A stretch of 64,000 nt of DNA, from contig NC_007964.1 in assembly GCF_000013885.1 (NCBI RefSeq), positions 3,086,001 through 3,150,000 of the forward strand, given 5' to 3'. Positions 44,434-54,327 of this stretch are shown here, piece after piece (position 1 is the stretch's first letter; each line of letters begins with the position of its first letter). The notes beneath the pieces are model-generated. The model did not search any database, was not told the DNA's origin, and was given only the letters and a program-made list of their open reading frames with translations. The DNA comes from Nitrobacter hamburgensis X14. GTDB taxonomy: Bacteria > Pseudomonadota > Alphaproteobacteria > Rhizobiales > Xanthobacteraceae. Made by a program: the position numbers and the translations under genes.

Positions 44434-47138
44434 TCATCCCCTTCCTTCATCGCCGCACCCAAATCGAGAGTCACGAGTTTAAGCAACTCCTCACCTTTCA
44501 TCTCAGTCAACAGGATGTCAGCTCCACCGCTGAGAAAATCCCCAGCCAATTGTTTCTTTGACTCGATCATATGGTCGATCTTTTCCTCCACGGTGCCGCG
44601 ACAAAGGAACTTGTGCACAAGCACATTCTTGGTCTGTCCGACCCGGAAGGCACGATCGGTGGCTTGGTTTTCGACAGCCGGATTCCACCACCTGTCGAAA
44701 TGAATGACATGCGAGGCCGCTGTGAGATTGAGCCCGGTGCCGCCTGCTTTGACCGAGAGCACGAAGAACGGGACGTCTTCGTCTTCCTGAAATTGGCGCA
44801 CCAGGTCCTTGCGCTTCTTAACCTCTGTCTCACCATGCAGGACGAGGCCGGGCCTTCCGAATACGGAACCCAGGAACGCCAATAGTGGCGCGGTTGTCTC
44901 CTTGAACTGGGTGAAGACAAGTGCCTTCTCCTGCCGGGCGGCAACCACCTCCGCGATGTCGCGCAGACGCCCAAGCTTACCGCTATCCTCCTCATTCCAC
45001 GCGCCGTCGCCGAGCCACTGCGATGGATGGTTGCAGATCTGCTTCAAACGCATGAGAAAAGCTAGGACGATGCCTCTCCGTTTTATTCCATCGACCTCTT
45101 CGAGATGGCCGGCCAGCTCTGCCACTGCTTGCTGATAGAGCGCCGCCTGCTTGCGGCTCAAGGGGCAGAAGGTTTTCACCTCGGTCTTGTCGGGCAGGTC
45201 GGCAATGATGCTCTTGTCGGTCTTCAGCCGTCGCAGGATATAGGGGCGCACCAGGTCGCGGAGCGGACCGTAAGGGTTACGTGGCCGGTCGGCGAGGCGT
45301 TTGACGAATGCCGAAAATTCCTTCGACGAGCCCAACAGGCCAGGATTGATGAAGTCGAAGATCGACCAAAGGTCACCGAGCCGATTCTCAATGGGCGTGC
45401 CGGTCAGCGCAATGCGCATTTCTGCCTTGAGCCTCTTGACCGATTTTGTCTGCTTGGCAGCCGGGTTCTTGATGGCCTGCGCTTCATCGAGTACCACAAA
45501 CTGCCATGATGTCGTTTCTAGCCAAGGCGTACGCGTCAGAAAGCCATAGCTCGTGATTACGAGTTCGACGTCTGAGAATCTGTCCGCACTGTATGTGTTC
45601 AATTTCTCGGACGGCGCAGCCGATGGATGGACCACGACTGTTTTCAGGCTTGGCGCAAATCGGGAAATCTCGGCGGCCCAATTGGCTAACAACGAGGCGG
45701 GCGCTACGAGCAGGCAAGGTTTCCGATTTGCCCTGTCCTCATTCTTAATCACCAGCAGCAGCGACAACACCTGGATGGTTTTGCCGAGCCCCATATCGTC
45801 GGCAAGGCAAGCCCCAAGCTTGAGCTGCGTTAGCAGATAGAGCCATTGCACACCCGACTGCTGATAGGGTCGCAGCGTACCCTGAAAATATTGACCGGGG
45901 TCGACCCGCATGAGCCAATCGGGATAGCGCAAGGTCGCCAGCGCCTCCGCCAGCCAGGGGCCGGCAACGGTCTGGCTCCAATCGATGTCGGCTGGTGCGG
46001 CAGTTTTATCTCCGGCAATGCCAGCCCCAGCCAGCATTCGCATCGCCTCACCGAACGAAAGACCATCGGCGGCGGCGCGGCGCTCGATGGCCTCAAATTG
46101 CTCGAGTGTGCGATTCAGTCGTTCATGATCAACCTCGACCCACTTGCCACGGATTAAGGCCAATCCATCGGAATGCGCCAGGAGTCGCTTGATCTCGGCC
46201 TTCGAGAGGCTTTCGCCCTCGAGCGTCACCTCCATTCGGAAGTCGAGCAGCGCGTCCATCCCCAGCTGTGATGGCGTATTGCCCCCGACCGTTGCTTTCA
46301 CTTGCGGGCGCACGGGGTGGTTCATGCGCCAACTCACCGGCATTCGCACGACCACCCCGGCGCTTTCGAGCGCGGGAACATCCTTCAGGAATTGCAGAGC
46401 CTGTTGTGAGCTCCAGCGCAGCGGGTGAAAGATATCGCCGGCATTGACCATCGTCTTCAACCAAGGGCAACTCTCGGCGGCGCGCTGGACGGGCATCAGC
46501 AGCGAGAGCAGGCGTTGGCTGTTCCTCGCACCGGAATACTCCTTCAAGGCTTTACCGAGCGGCAGATGCTGGGCCTTGGCCTCAGCCGAGAGTCGGGTCG
46601 TGTAGGTCGCAAGAAACGCGAACGGGGCTTCTTCGTCCTTCCGGTTCTCCGCGAGGTTGAAATGAACGCGCCCAACCAAATTCCATGCCGGATGACGGCT
46701 CTTGACGAACTCCTGCACGGAGAGCTTGGCTTGCACCAACTCGGCATCAAAGGCCGCATCCATACCTCGCCAAAGATTGGCCAGGACAGACGTCGTCAGG
46801 TATTCCGCGCCGGTCATAGGCGGAGCGGCCGCTGCCATCGTGTCCAACTCGCCGTCGGCGGGGATCAGCACAGGTGGCTTGGTGCGGCCGTCTCCAGCAC
46901 TAGGAAGAGCGCACAGTGCAGTCATGTAGCGCATTCCAAGCTCTCGCCAATACGACAACACCGGTGGGAGAACCGTCGCGACTTCGTCAGCGCCGAGCCA
47001 CAACAATCCGTGCCCTGAGCCCCGTAAAAATGCTTTCTCCAGCCGCAAGCCCTGATCGAGCTCCAACGCAGGAGCTTGCACCGTTTGGCGCAGCGTCAGC
47101 AAACCATGCGGCGTAAGAACGGGTTCCAGCGTCATCAT
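44430..47138 (-). CDS. SNF2-family DNA translocase/helicase
   Basis: 902 residues. The N-terminal ~430 residues are a bacterial SNF2-associated region. The motor spans about 440-880: I, ADDMGLGKTIQVL; II, VLDEAQAIKNP; III, ALTGTPIENRLGDLWSIFDF; V, VKAGGTGLNLTAASHVIHFDRWWNP; VI, ATDRAFRVGQ. Also LRRLKTDKSIIADLPDK and HGETEVKKRKDLVRQFQ. It uses ATP to move along double-stranded DNA. The SWIM gene follows in overlap. These pairs occur in accessory islands and could serve defence or repair. Confidence 0.92.
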   Translation of the reverse strand: MMTLEPVLTPHGLLTLRQTVQAPALELDQGLRLEKAFLRGSGHGLLWLGADEVATVLPPVLSYWRELGMRYMTALCALPSAGDGRTKPPVLIPADGELDTMAAAAPPMTGAEYLTTSVLANLWRGMDAAFDAELVQAKLSVQEFVKSRHPAWNLVGRVHFNLAENRKDEEAPFAFLATYTTRLSAEAKAQHLPLGKALKEYSGARNSQRLLSLLMPVQRAAESCPWLKTMVNAGDIFHPLRWSSQQALQFLKDVPALESAGVVVRMPVSWRMNHPVRPQVKATVGGNTPSQLGMDALLDFRMEVTLEGESLSKAEIKRLLAHSDGLALIRGKWVEVDHERLNRTLEQFEAIERRAAADGLSFGEAMRMLAGAGIAGDKTAAPADIDWSQTVAGPWLAEALATLRYPDWLMRVDPGQYFQGTLRPYQQSGVQWLYLLTQLKLGACLADDMGLGKTIQVLSLLLVIKNEDRANRKPCLLVAPASLLANWAAEISRFAPSLKTVVVHPSAAPSEKLNTYSADRFSDVELVITSYGFLTRTPWLETTSWQFVVLDEAQAIKNPAAKQTKSVKRLKAEMRIALTGTPIENRLGDLWSIFDFINPGLLGSSKEFSAFVKRLADRPRNPYGPLRDLVRPYILRRLKTDKSIIADLPDKTEVKTFCPLSRKQAALYQQAVAELAGHLEEVDGIKRRGIVLAFLMRLKQICNHPSQWLGDGAWNEEDSGKLGRLRDIAEVVAARQEKALVFTQFKETTAPLLAFLGSVFGRPGLVLHGETEVKKRKDLVRQFQEDEDVPFFVLSVKAGGTGLNLTAASHVIHFDRWWNPAVENQATDRAFRVGQTKNVLVHKFLCRGTVEEKIDHMIESKKQLAGDFLSGGADILLTEMKGEELLKLVTLDLGAAMKEGDE

Positions 47139-47219
47139 GACGGTGAGACCTTACGACCGGAAATGTCCACGATTTTGGGGTGAGCTGCGCGCCACATCGA
47201 GAAGTAATTTGCCATTCTG

Positions 47220-47597
47220 TCACGAAGTACCGAGCATGGGCGCGGTCAGCAATTCCTTGACCAGCATGAACTTCTGAACGCGCTCCACGACTGCGGCAGG
47301 ACCCTCACGGAGAAGATCATCCTCCTCCAAAACATCAACGTTCCTTTCGTTATGCGAACGCTCGATGTGCGCCAACTGTGCGCCAATCTCATCCGGCGTG
47401 AACATGCGTCTCACCTCGGAAACAAACCGCGGCAGTTCCCGAGCGAAGTCGGGATGTCTGGAGGCAGAACTGGCAAAGCTCATCGACTTCTCGCCGACAA
47501 GGTAGTCGAAGGCCGCCGTGAGCCCGAATCGAGCCTTGATCGTTTGAGCCGCTTCGCACTGTTCGATCCAAATATTATGCGCTTTGCGTACATTCAT
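47220..47597 (-). CDS. Hypothetical protein linked to RecD2
   Basis: 125 residues, starting MNVRKAHNIWIEQCEAAQTIKARFG and rich in charged helices (FVSEVRRMFTPDEIGAQLAHIERSHNE). It begins nine bases after the RecD2 stop, so the two are co-transcribed. It precedes the SNF2 gene by about 80 bases. I do not recognise a family. Confidence 0.6.
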   Translation of the reverse strand: MNVRKAHNIWIEQCEAAQTIKARFGLTAAFDYLVGEKSMSFASSASRHPDFARELPRFVSEVRRMFTPDEIGAQLAHIERSHNERNVDVLEEDDLLREGPAAVVERVQKFMLVKELLTAPMLGTS

Positions 47598-47606
47598 AGT
47601 CGGCCC

Positions 47607-49808
47607 TCATCTTATCGGCATCGACAATGTTCTTGATACCAGCCACTCGTTCAACTTCGACCACCGCCTTCGCCCCGAAACGTTCCGAACCGCGATGGCG
47701 ACGGCCTTCTTCTGACCGACCAGCACGACCAGCTTCTTGCCCCTGGTGACGCCGGTATAGAGCAGGTTCCGCTGCAGCATGGTGTAATGCTGCGTCATCA
47801 CCGGGATCACAACGGCGAGGTATTCCGAACCCTGGCTCTTATGGATGGTTGCTGCGTAGGCCGGCACCAGCGTGTCGAGCTCGCCAAACCCATAAATGAC
47901 CGTGCGGCCGTCGAAGCTTGCGGTGAGTTCGCTGTCTTCGAAACTAACATCGTCGATATAGCCGATGTCGCCGTTATAGACCTCCTTGTCGTAATCGTTT
48001 TCGATCTGCATCACTTTGTCGCCGGGCGCGAACGTCCAACCAAAGCGCTCGACCTTGCGCTCGCCGGCGGGGTTCAGAGCCGTCTGCAGTTCGATGTTTA
48101 GCGAGCGCGCACCGACGCCGCCCCGGTTCATTGGACACAGAACCTGAATGTCCCGAATTGGGTCGAGGCCGAAGCGATTGGGGATCCGTGTCTTCACCAA
48201 CTCGATAATGCGCTGTACGACGGTTTCTAGATCGTCCGCTTGCACGAAGTAGAAATCGCTATCCGTGCCGGGCAGGCTGAGATCGGGGATGACCCCGTGA
48301 TTGATGCGATGTGCGCTGATGATGATGCGGCTTTGCGCGGCCTGCCGGAACACCTCGGTGAGACGCACCACCGGCACAGCACCGGATGAAATGACGTCGG
48401 CCAGCACTTGGCCTGGCCCAACCGAAGGAAGCTGGTCGATGTCGCCGACGATCAAAAGGGCAGACTTGTCTGGCGCTGCCTTGATGAGTGACTGCATCAG
48501 CATGACGTCTACCATTGAGGCTTCGTCGACAACAAGCAGGTCGCAGTCGAGCGGATTGTCTTCGCCGCGCTTGAAGCCGCCGCCCTTGGGGTCAACCTCC
48601 AGCAGCCGGTGGATCGTCCTGGCCTCAAAACCGGTCGCCTCGGTCATGCGCTTGGCGGCGCGGCCGGTCGGCGCGCATAGCAGGAGCCTTGCCCCCTTTG
48701 CTGCGAGAATACGGAGAATACCTTTGACGATGGTGGTCTTGCCGACACCAGGACCGCCGGTCATGACCAACGCTTTGGACATCAATGCGAGCCGGATCGC
48801 AGCCATCTGGCTCCCAGCAAGGGTAAGCCCGATCCGTTCCTCGACCCAAGGCAGTGCCTTGTCTGGATTGATCCAGGGCCAGGGCAGTGTGCCGTTCGCG
48901 AGCCGGATCAGCCGCTCGGCAATCGAGCGCTCCGCCCGATGCAGGCCCGCCAGAAATACGCAGGACGTTTCGCCTACACTGTCCGCGATGACCGTGCCTT
49001 CTGTTCGTTCGAGATCAAGCGCGATGCGCACTAGTTCCACCGGGACCTCAAGCAGCTTCTCGGCAAGCGGCACCAGCTCATCCGTCGGCAGACCGCAGTG
49101 CCCTTCGTCCATCGCCTCGGTCAGCGCATAGGAGATTCCGGCCCGAATCCGGATCATTGCGGTCTTCTCGATGCCGAGTTTCATCGCGATCGCGTCGGCA
49201 GTCTTGAAGCCGATGCCGCGAATGTCACGCGCGAGGCGGTAGGGGTTCTCGGTCATGACCTGTACGGCGTCGGCGCCATAGGTCTTATAAATGCGCACCG
49301 CCCGCGCTGTGCCGACGCCATTGCTGTGCAGGAAGACCATGATTTCGCGAACGATCTTCTGTTCGGCCCAAGCGGCTGCAATGCGGTAGGCCCGAACCGG
49401 GCCGATGCCCGTTACCTCGCGCAAGCGTTCGGGCTCCGCCTCGATGGTATCGAACACCTTCTCACCGAAGGCGCGCACCAGCTTCTTGGCATAGACTGGC
49501 CCGATGCCGCGAATCATCCCGGAGCCGAGGTATTTCTCGATACCGTCGAGTGATGTCGGTTCCGAGGTCTTTAAGAACTTCGCCCTGTACTGTTGGCCAT
49601 GGGTTCGGTCATTGACCCATTCGCCCAATGCGGTAATCCACTCGCCAGCGGAGATCACCGCGGCATGCCCGACTACAGTGACCAGTTCGCGGTGGCCGCG
49701 CGCCTTGATCCGCAAAACGCAGTAGCCATTCCCGTCGTTGTGGTATGTGACGCGCTCAACAAGGCCCGCGAGAACTTCCCGGCTTGATGGTTCCGGCTGC
49801 GGTTTCAT
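47607..49808 (-). CDS. recD2: RecD2-type ATP-dependent DNA helicase
   Basis: 733 residues from ATG 49808 (open frame extends upstream, but MKPQPEPSSREVLAG is the natural start). An OB-like N-terminus (GLVERVTYHNDGNGYCVLRIKARGH) and helix-hairpin-helix stretches (LGSGMIRGIGPVYAKKLV, VTGIGPVRAYRIA, IRGIGFKTADAIA) typify RecD2. Motor motifs: VMTGGPGVGKTTIVKGIL, LLVVDEASMVDVML, GDIDQLPSVGPGQVLADV, and the final AYAATIHKSQGSEYLAVV. It is a 5'-3' helicase that acts without RecBC. Confidence 0.93.
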   Translation of the reverse strand: MKPQPEPSSREVLAGLVERVTYHNDGNGYCVLRIKARGHRELVTVVGHAAVISAGEWITALGEWVNDRTHGQQYRAKFLKTSEPTSLDGIEKYLGSGMIRGIGPVYAKKLVRAFGEKVFDTIEAEPERLREVTGIGPVRAYRIAAAWAEQKIVREIMVFLHSNGVGTARAVRIYKTYGADAVQVMTENPYRLARDIRGIGFKTADAIAMKLGIEKTAMIRIRAGISYALTEAMDEGHCGLPTDELVPLAEKLLEVPVELVRIALDLERTEGTVIADSVGETSCVFLAGLHRAERSIAERLIRLANGTLPWPWINPDKALPWVEERIGLTLAGSQMAAIRLALMSKALVMTGGPGVGKTTIVKGILRILAAKGARLLLCAPTGRAAKRMTEATGFEARTIHRLLEVDPKGGGFKRGEDNPLDCDLLVVDEASMVDVMLMQSLIKAAPDKSALLIVGDIDQLPSVGPGQVLADVISSGAVPVVRLTEVFRQAAQSRIIISAHRINHGVIPDLSLPGTDSDFYFVQADDLETVVQRIIELVKTRIPNRFGLDPIRDIQVLCPMNRGGVGARSLNIELQTALNPAGERKVERFGWTFAPGDKVMQIENDYDKEVYNGDIGYIDDVSFEDSELTASFDGRTVIYGFGELDTLVPAYAATIHKSQGSEYLAVVIPVMTQHYTMLQRNLLYTGVTRGKKLVVLVGQKKAVAIAVRNVSGRRRWSKLNEWLVSRTLSMPIR

Positions 49809-50048
49809 GCGGATCGTCGCATCATCTGTTCCGTCGCCGAGAACACCATTTGCGGACAGCTCTCTTCCCCGAACCCAATTTGGAAACGATGGCTCAGATG
49901 GATCGTCGTTGGCAAGCCACCACGGTGGAGAAGCGCGGCGGTGGGGAGACGGGATTAACCCTTCGGAGCCCACCGAGCCGGCATTCATAGCGCGATCGCA
50001 TGGCCGGTCAGCGTCCGGCGATGATGTTATCGGCGTGCCGGTACCACT

Positions 50049-50444
50049 GTGCGGCGTAAGGATCGAACTGTAAGGACGACCAGCCAGCCGTATTGCGGTT
50101 CCCGCGAATATCTGGTTCGGGTCGTCCCGAACATTGATGTTTTGCGCAAGCAGGTCTCCGAGCTGGTCCGGGCCTTCTGCGAGCAGTTCGTGGCGGCCGA
50201 ACGAGCTGGCAAATCAACTGGGACGATCCGCAACTGGTGCATTGATCACGGCATTCGACGGCGCGTCGGCGGTGGTCAGTGGATCGTCAGCAAGGTCGCC
50301 CTGGCGATGTATCTGGATGGCGATGACGTGGCGTTAGCCGCATACATAAAAGGAGACCGATCCAGCGACCGCGTAATCGCTTACTTCAAACGAGAAGGGC
50401 TGGAAGGGCTGCTAGAGAAATGGCGAGAGCCTTGCCCGACCTAA
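50049..50444 (+). CDS. Phage-type helix-turn-helix protein
   Basis: 131 residues from GTG 50049. The core TGTIRNWCIDHGIRRRVGGGQWIVSKVALAMYLDGDDVALAAYIKGDRSSDRVIAYF resembles excisionase-like DNA-binding proteins found beside prophages of Bradyrhizobium. The start could be later. It is divergent from recD2 and begins the prophage remnant region. Confidence 0.5.
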   Translation: MRRKDRTVRTTSQPYCGSREYLVRVVPNIDVLRKQVSELVRAFCEQFVAAERAGKSTGTIRNWCIDHGIRRRVGGGQWIVSKVALAMYLDGDDVALAAYIKGDRSSDRVIAYFKREGLEGLLEKWREPCPT

Positions 50445-50585
50445 GGACTCGCCCGCGAAGTCCATGGATTTTACCTCCAAGAATGAGCTACGATTTGCTG
50501 AAATGCGCGCTTTCGCGCGAGCGTGTGAAACCGAGCATTTACGCTGCGCCGACGTTTCTCTTGATCGCGTCGCTACCCTGCCGCC

Positions 50586-50867
50586 ATGTCGCTGGCCATG
50601 GCCAATCAGAATCTGAAATTTGCCGGGTTGGTGGCCGCAGCTTTCGGGATCGGCGCTTTCGCGGTCGGCTATGCCCCCAAAGCCATCAAGGCTTGGATGA
50701 GTTGCAACATCAAAGGCAACGTCAGCTACAACAGCGGCATGAAGATCTACCACATGCCAGGACAGGAAGATTTCGCTTCCACGGTCATTACGCCGTCACG
50801 AGGAGAACGCTGGTTCTGCTCGGAGGACGAAGCCCGGGCTGCGGGCTGGCGCCGCGCCAGTCGATAG
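50586..50867 (+). CDS. Sunset-domain exported protein
   Basis: 93 residues. The N-terminus LKFAGLVAAAFGIGAFAVGYA is a membrane anchor or signal. CNIKGNVSYNSGMKIYHMPGQEDFASTVITPSRGERWFCSEDEARAAGWRRA is the complete sunset domain (the G-N-x-x-x-x-x-G-x-x-I-Y-H-x-P core, then WFCSExEAxAAGWR). The role of the domain is unknown; it is often attached to nucleases. The start may be ATG 50598 instead of 50586. Confidence 0.75.
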   Translation: MSLAMANQNLKFAGLVAAAFGIGAFAVGYAPKAIKAWMSCNIKGNVSYNSGMKIYHMPGQEDFASTVITPSRGERWFCSEDEARAAGWRRASR

Positions 50868-50997
50868 TGTTGCCTACCACCGAGCTTTTCCGTGCCCTAG
50901 GAGGCGGACGCAATCCGGACTAGCCGCAGGGCGCATGATGGTCTAAAGAGCGGACCGAAAAATAAAAGCAACAGCTGAACCCGCGACAGCAAGCACA

Positions 50998-51023
50998 AAG
51001 CCCCGCTACGGCGGGGTTTCTTT
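50998..51023 (+). terminator. Intrinsic terminator
   Basis: CCCCGC-TACG-GCGGGG (51001-51016) with A-rich left flank and TTTCTTT following, a good rightward terminator for the sunset-domain gene or small upstream transcript. Confidence 0.8.
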
Positions 51024-51100
51024 ATGGTGCACGCGCCTATGTAAACTAGTTGACTCTCGTAGAACAGGAACGATCACCCAAGGCAGGACGTTCGGCCATC

Positions 51101-51322
51101 ATGCAGATTTTCAGTTACATCGTCACAGATCTGACCGATCACAAATCGAAACCCATCGAGGCCGCGTTGGAAAGCCTTGAAGACGCCCTTAGCTACGGAA
51201 GCCTTTTGGCCCGCAATATGCTCGAGGCCATGCCCGACCTGACGGGCAAAGGGGTATGCGTCACCGTTCTCAACAGCCTAGGCGAAACAGTCTCCATCTT
51301 GCCTTTTGACTGTCTTAACTGA
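51101..51322 (+). CDS. DUF6894-like small protein
   Basis: 73 residues from ATG 51101 (MQIFSYIVTDLTDHKSKPIEAALESLEDALSYGSLLARNMLEAMPDL), with late GKGVCVTVLNSLGETVSILPF. This pattern (short protein, D-x-E-G-like loop, beta-hairpin ending in SVPF-like sequence) is typical of DUF6894 proteins common in Bradyrhizobiaceae. No function known. Flanked by terminators on both sides, so it is a single-gene unit. Confidence 0.7.
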   Translation: MQIFSYIVTDLTDHKSKPIEAALESLEDALSYGSLLARNMLEAMPDLTGKGVCVTVLNSLGETVSILPFDCLN

Positions 51323-51370
51323 CCTTCAAAGTTGAAACTATACGGAATTTCCGAAGAGTTGCCTCCACGA

Positions 51371-51397
51371 GACCCCGCTCCGGCGGGGTTTTTCTTT
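51371..51397 (+). terminator. Intrinsic terminator
   Basis: CCCCGC-TCCG-GCGGGG (51373-51388) followed by TTTTTCTTT. Sequence almost the same as the terminator at 50998. Confidence 0.8.
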
Positions 51398-51778
51398 GCG
51401 GCGATCCGTGATCGATCACCTCCGCGCCGACGGCATCGATCCGTCGTGCTTTGCTCCAGCTTGATGAGGCCATTATGAACGAGCCACAAGAGTCGGCACC
51501 TTAATCGGAATCGTTCAAACCGGATGATCTCCCGGCATTTGTCGATCTGGAAAGCGCAAACTTCTTTGCGGTGTCTCGGAGCGGTAACGATCGATGCGAT
51601 TTCGTCACAGGAGAGGCGCTTGCAAACCAAGCTCTTGCCTATGCCAGACGGGATCAGAGTTTTGAAATTTTGTCACTCTGTCTCTACTCGATTGTCACAG
51701 GGGCCCGGACGCTCCGATTGAGGCCGTGATAGGCCCGGAAGCCGCCCGCAACAATGGCGCGACCCCCGGCATGACGGC
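51398..51778. other. Gene-poor stretch
   Basis: No convincing gene. The last 100 bases probably contain eroded 5' sequence of the phage-protein fragment that follows. Confidence 0.35.
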
Positions 51779-52720
51779 GTGCAGCTCGCGAGCAAATGGA
51801 CCGGAAAATTCTCCGACCTCGGCGCGCCGCAGGTTGTTGACGGCAACCAGTCCAGCCCGCTCGATGTCGCGCAATATCCGGCTGGCCTTGTCGGCGCTCT
51901 GGTCGATGGCACCGATCCTGCCGCGCTCCCCGCCCATTTGATGCCAACACAGGGCGCCGCCGCCGGCCACCCCGCGATCAACCCTGTCATCCTCAAGGAA
52001 ATGATGACCAGTCCGTACGCGTCGGACACCGAAAGAAAAATCGGAGCGCTGCTGTTCGACAATTACCTTGATCAGCAAACCAAGGCGAACGACCTTGGCG
52101 GAAAGGTTCTCTATGGCACACTTGCCGGGACCGGCATCGGCGGTGCTCAGGGCGCGGCGGAATCGAGAGATTGGACCAATCTTCCTCAAACGGGAAAGGA
52201 CGCGGCGCGGGGCGCCGGCATAGGCGGACTTATTGGAGGTGGCATCCCCATTGCAGGGCGCGCTATCGGCGCCGGATACAATTCCATCGCAAATCTGATC
52301 ATGGGTAAACCCGCTGATATTTCTCGCGGGGCGTCAAAGCATCTTATCAATGCGATTATTGCCGATACACCAGCCGCAGCGCAGTCCGGCATGGCGCAAC
52401 TCGGCCCTGATGCAATGTTGGCGGATGCGGGGCCCGCGTTCCTTGGTAAGGCTCAAGGTGCATCACTCAATAGCGATGAAGGCCGGTCCGTCCTTCAGAG
52501 CGCACTGACGGCGCGAAATGAAGGCACAAATCAGCGCATAATGGGCGATGTAAATCGCGTGCTGGGGCCGGCTGAAGATCCTCAGACGGTCACGAATGCG
52601 ATCAAAAGCTACCGTTCCACTGTCGATGCGCAAAGCTATCCGGTGCCGTCCGGACGGCGAGAACCAGTTGCCAAAGGTCATCCAAGGCGTCAAATTCAAA
52701 AACGGAATCGAGGTCACTGA
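51779..52720 (+). pseudogene. Phage structural-protein fragment
   Basis: An open frame of about 313 residues with Gly/Ala-rich repeats (GTLAGTGIGGAQGAAESRD, ARGAGIGGLIGGGIPIAGRAIGAG) and ADISRGASKHLINAIIADTPAAAQSGMAQLGPDAMLADAGPAFLG. This resembles long internal virion or tail-associated proteins of podophages. There is no proper start with ribosome site and the C-terminus ends in basic out-of-frame sequence, so it is a remnant. Identification of the phage family is tentative. Confidence 0.45.
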
Positions 52721-53361
52721 AATGCCGGCTCACCACGCCGCCTGATCAGCCTCGTCACCTAAAATCCCGCATAGCTCCTCACGGTGTCCTTGCCGACTGT
52801 GCCGCCGAACAACGTCGCCAGCGCGCGACGCACCCGCCTTGTATTGGTGCCGGAGAGATAGCTGATCCGCGCTCTCGGTTGTCGATGCTGAAAAGCTGGA
52901 TCGTCGTGCCTGAAAATACAGGTTGGGAAACAGACCACGATAGCGGCTTAGCTTCCCACTATCGCACGCTACATTGAACCTCCGGCACACTGCGATAGCC
53001 AAAAGCGTCACATGTGACGCCGTCACAGGTACGCCCGATTCCTCGAACACCCCCGTTACTTCCCCACTTCTGTAACGAAGAATTCCGGGTTTGCCCAAAA
53101 TTGAGCCATGCCGGTTTGCGTGATGTGAAAACTGGCAAGGGACGCTGAAAAGCCACGCCGGGTTTACCAATAGCCCGCGTGGTCGACTCCGTCCGACGCC
53201 GCAGGAACGCCTATCGCCGCGAGGCGCCCGTGGGATTTATGAAAACGCCTTCTCCGCCTCGGCAGCCCCACTTTGGTTTAAATGAGGCCGGGTTGCTCAT
53301 CCCTTATTCACATTGAACTTCCTACTTTGTGCGACGATCCGGAATGCCACAGGAGGAGGCC
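52721..53361. other. Long stretch without a supported gene
   Basis: Minus-strand frames of 65-146 codons exist but show odd composition and no family features. Probably eroded prophage sequence. The last 100 bases hold the promoter of the small exported protein. Confidence 0.35.
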
Positions 53362-53637
53362 ATGAAGCTTAAATTTGCACTTGTCGGACTGGCGGCACTC
53401 TGCAGCCTCGCCGCGGCAGGAAGCGCATCGGCAATGCCGCTCGCCCCACCTTCTACCGCTTCAAATGTCGAGAGCGTTGCCGTGGTCTGCGGCCCGAACG
53501 GTTGTGTTCGCACGGCGCCCGTCTACCGACGCTACGGGTACGGCTATCGTGGCTACGGTGTCCGCCGCCATGGTTACGTGCACAGAGGTTACGTGCACAG
53601 AGGTTACGGACACCACCGCGGTTATCGCCGCCGGTAG
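53362..53637 (+). CDS. Small exported Gly/Tyr/His/Arg-rich protein
   Basis: 91 residues. AGGAGG precedes the ATG. MKLKFALVGLAALCSLAAAGSASA is the signal peptide. A mature N-terminus with a Cys pair (VVCGPNGCVR) leads to a tail of repeats: YRRYGYGYRGYGVRR, then two exact copies of VHRGY and a HHRGYRRR end. Similar tails occur in small secreted proteins of rhizobia without known role. Confidence 0.7.
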   Translation: MKLKFALVGLAALCSLAAAGSASAMPLAPPSTASNVESVAVVCGPNGCVRTAPVYRRYGYGYRGYGVRRHGYVHRGYVHRGYGHHRGYRRR

Positions 53638-53656
53638 AGATTTAGCGACAAGCGAA

Positions 53657-53680
53657 GCCCGCCGGGGTAAGCCGGCGGGC
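53657..53680 (-). terminator. Hairpin after the cold-shock gene
   Basis: GCCCGCCGG and CCGGCGGGC with a 6-base loop sit seven bases past the csp stop. They also end the convergent rightward gene. The U-run is short. Confidence 0.55.
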
Positions 53681-53687
53681 AGAAAGA

Positions 53688-53903
53688 TCAACCTACCCGG
53701 AGGTTTTCCGCCGATTCCTTGCCGCGGTTCGCGACGACCTCGTAGCTCACCTTGGCGCCCTCATTGAGCGAGCTAAGGCCAGCCCTCTCCACGGCCGAGA
53801 TATGGACAAACACGTCCTTGCCGCCACTGTCGGGCTGAATAAATCCGAAACCCTTTGTCGCATTGAACCACTTCACTGTACCTGTCGCCACGTAGATCTC
53901 CAT
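53688..53903 (-). CDS. Cold-shock protein, CspA family
   Basis: 71 residues from ATG 53903. GTVKWFNATKGFGFIQPDSGGKDVFVHISAVERAGL contains both RNA-binding motifs (KGFGFI and VFVH), and SYEVVANRGKESAENL closes the barrel. Single-stranded RNA or DNA chaperone of the cytoplasm. Confidence 0.95.
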   Translation of the reverse strand: MEIYVATGTVKWFNATKGFGFIQPDSGGKDVFVHISAVERAGLSSLNEGAKVSYEVVANRGKESAENLRVG

Positions 53904-54055
53904 AACCATTCAAGGACGCAGACCACAAACCAGGCGATGACCGGCTGACCTGCGTTGGACGGCGCTGGGAGGCGGACCCGTCCGGCAACCATAACCCCAA
54001 TTGATCGATCTGGTTCCCGGCGAAATAAGAGCCCGCCCCAGGCGAGGAATGCAAG

Positions 54056-54082
54056 AAAAACCCGCCGGTCCATGCCGGCGGG
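54056..54082 (-). terminator. Intrinsic terminator (leftward)
   Basis: On the minus strand CCCGCCGG-CATGGA-CCGGCGGG (54082-54061) is followed by TTTTTCTTGC. It would end transcripts of the small phage genes to the right. Confidence 0.75.
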
Positions 54083-54196
54083 GCCTCCCAGGTCATGGCT
54101 CGCAAGCCGATGGACCGCGCTGGACGCCTTGCCCTGTCGCCCTCTTATGGTGTGAAGATGACCCCACATGACAATCATGAGCCGATGAAGGCCGGG

Positions 54197-54327
54197 CTAT
54201 TCGTCGATGTCGGGTGCCGTTAGCAGAACACAGATCAGGCCGTTGAAGTCCTCAAAGGGGGGAGGTCTTCGCCAATTCCTGAAGCCGCATTCTGCACCTC
54301 TCGGATAAGATCCTCTGCGATGCTCAT
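54197..54327 (-). pseudogene. Small phage-type gene with C-run frameshift
   Basis: MSIAEDLIREVQNAASGIGEDLPP starts at an ATG overlapping the stop of the gene before (ATGA). After a run of six C bases it goes out of frame. One more C would give FEDFNGLICVLLTAPDIDE and a stop at 54197. The single-base loss could be biological or a sequencing error. Confidence 0.4.

Noticed and set aside
52730..53170. Minus-strand frame of 146 codons
   Set aside because: No ribosome site, no recognisable domain, and irregular composition; treated as eroded non-coding DNA.
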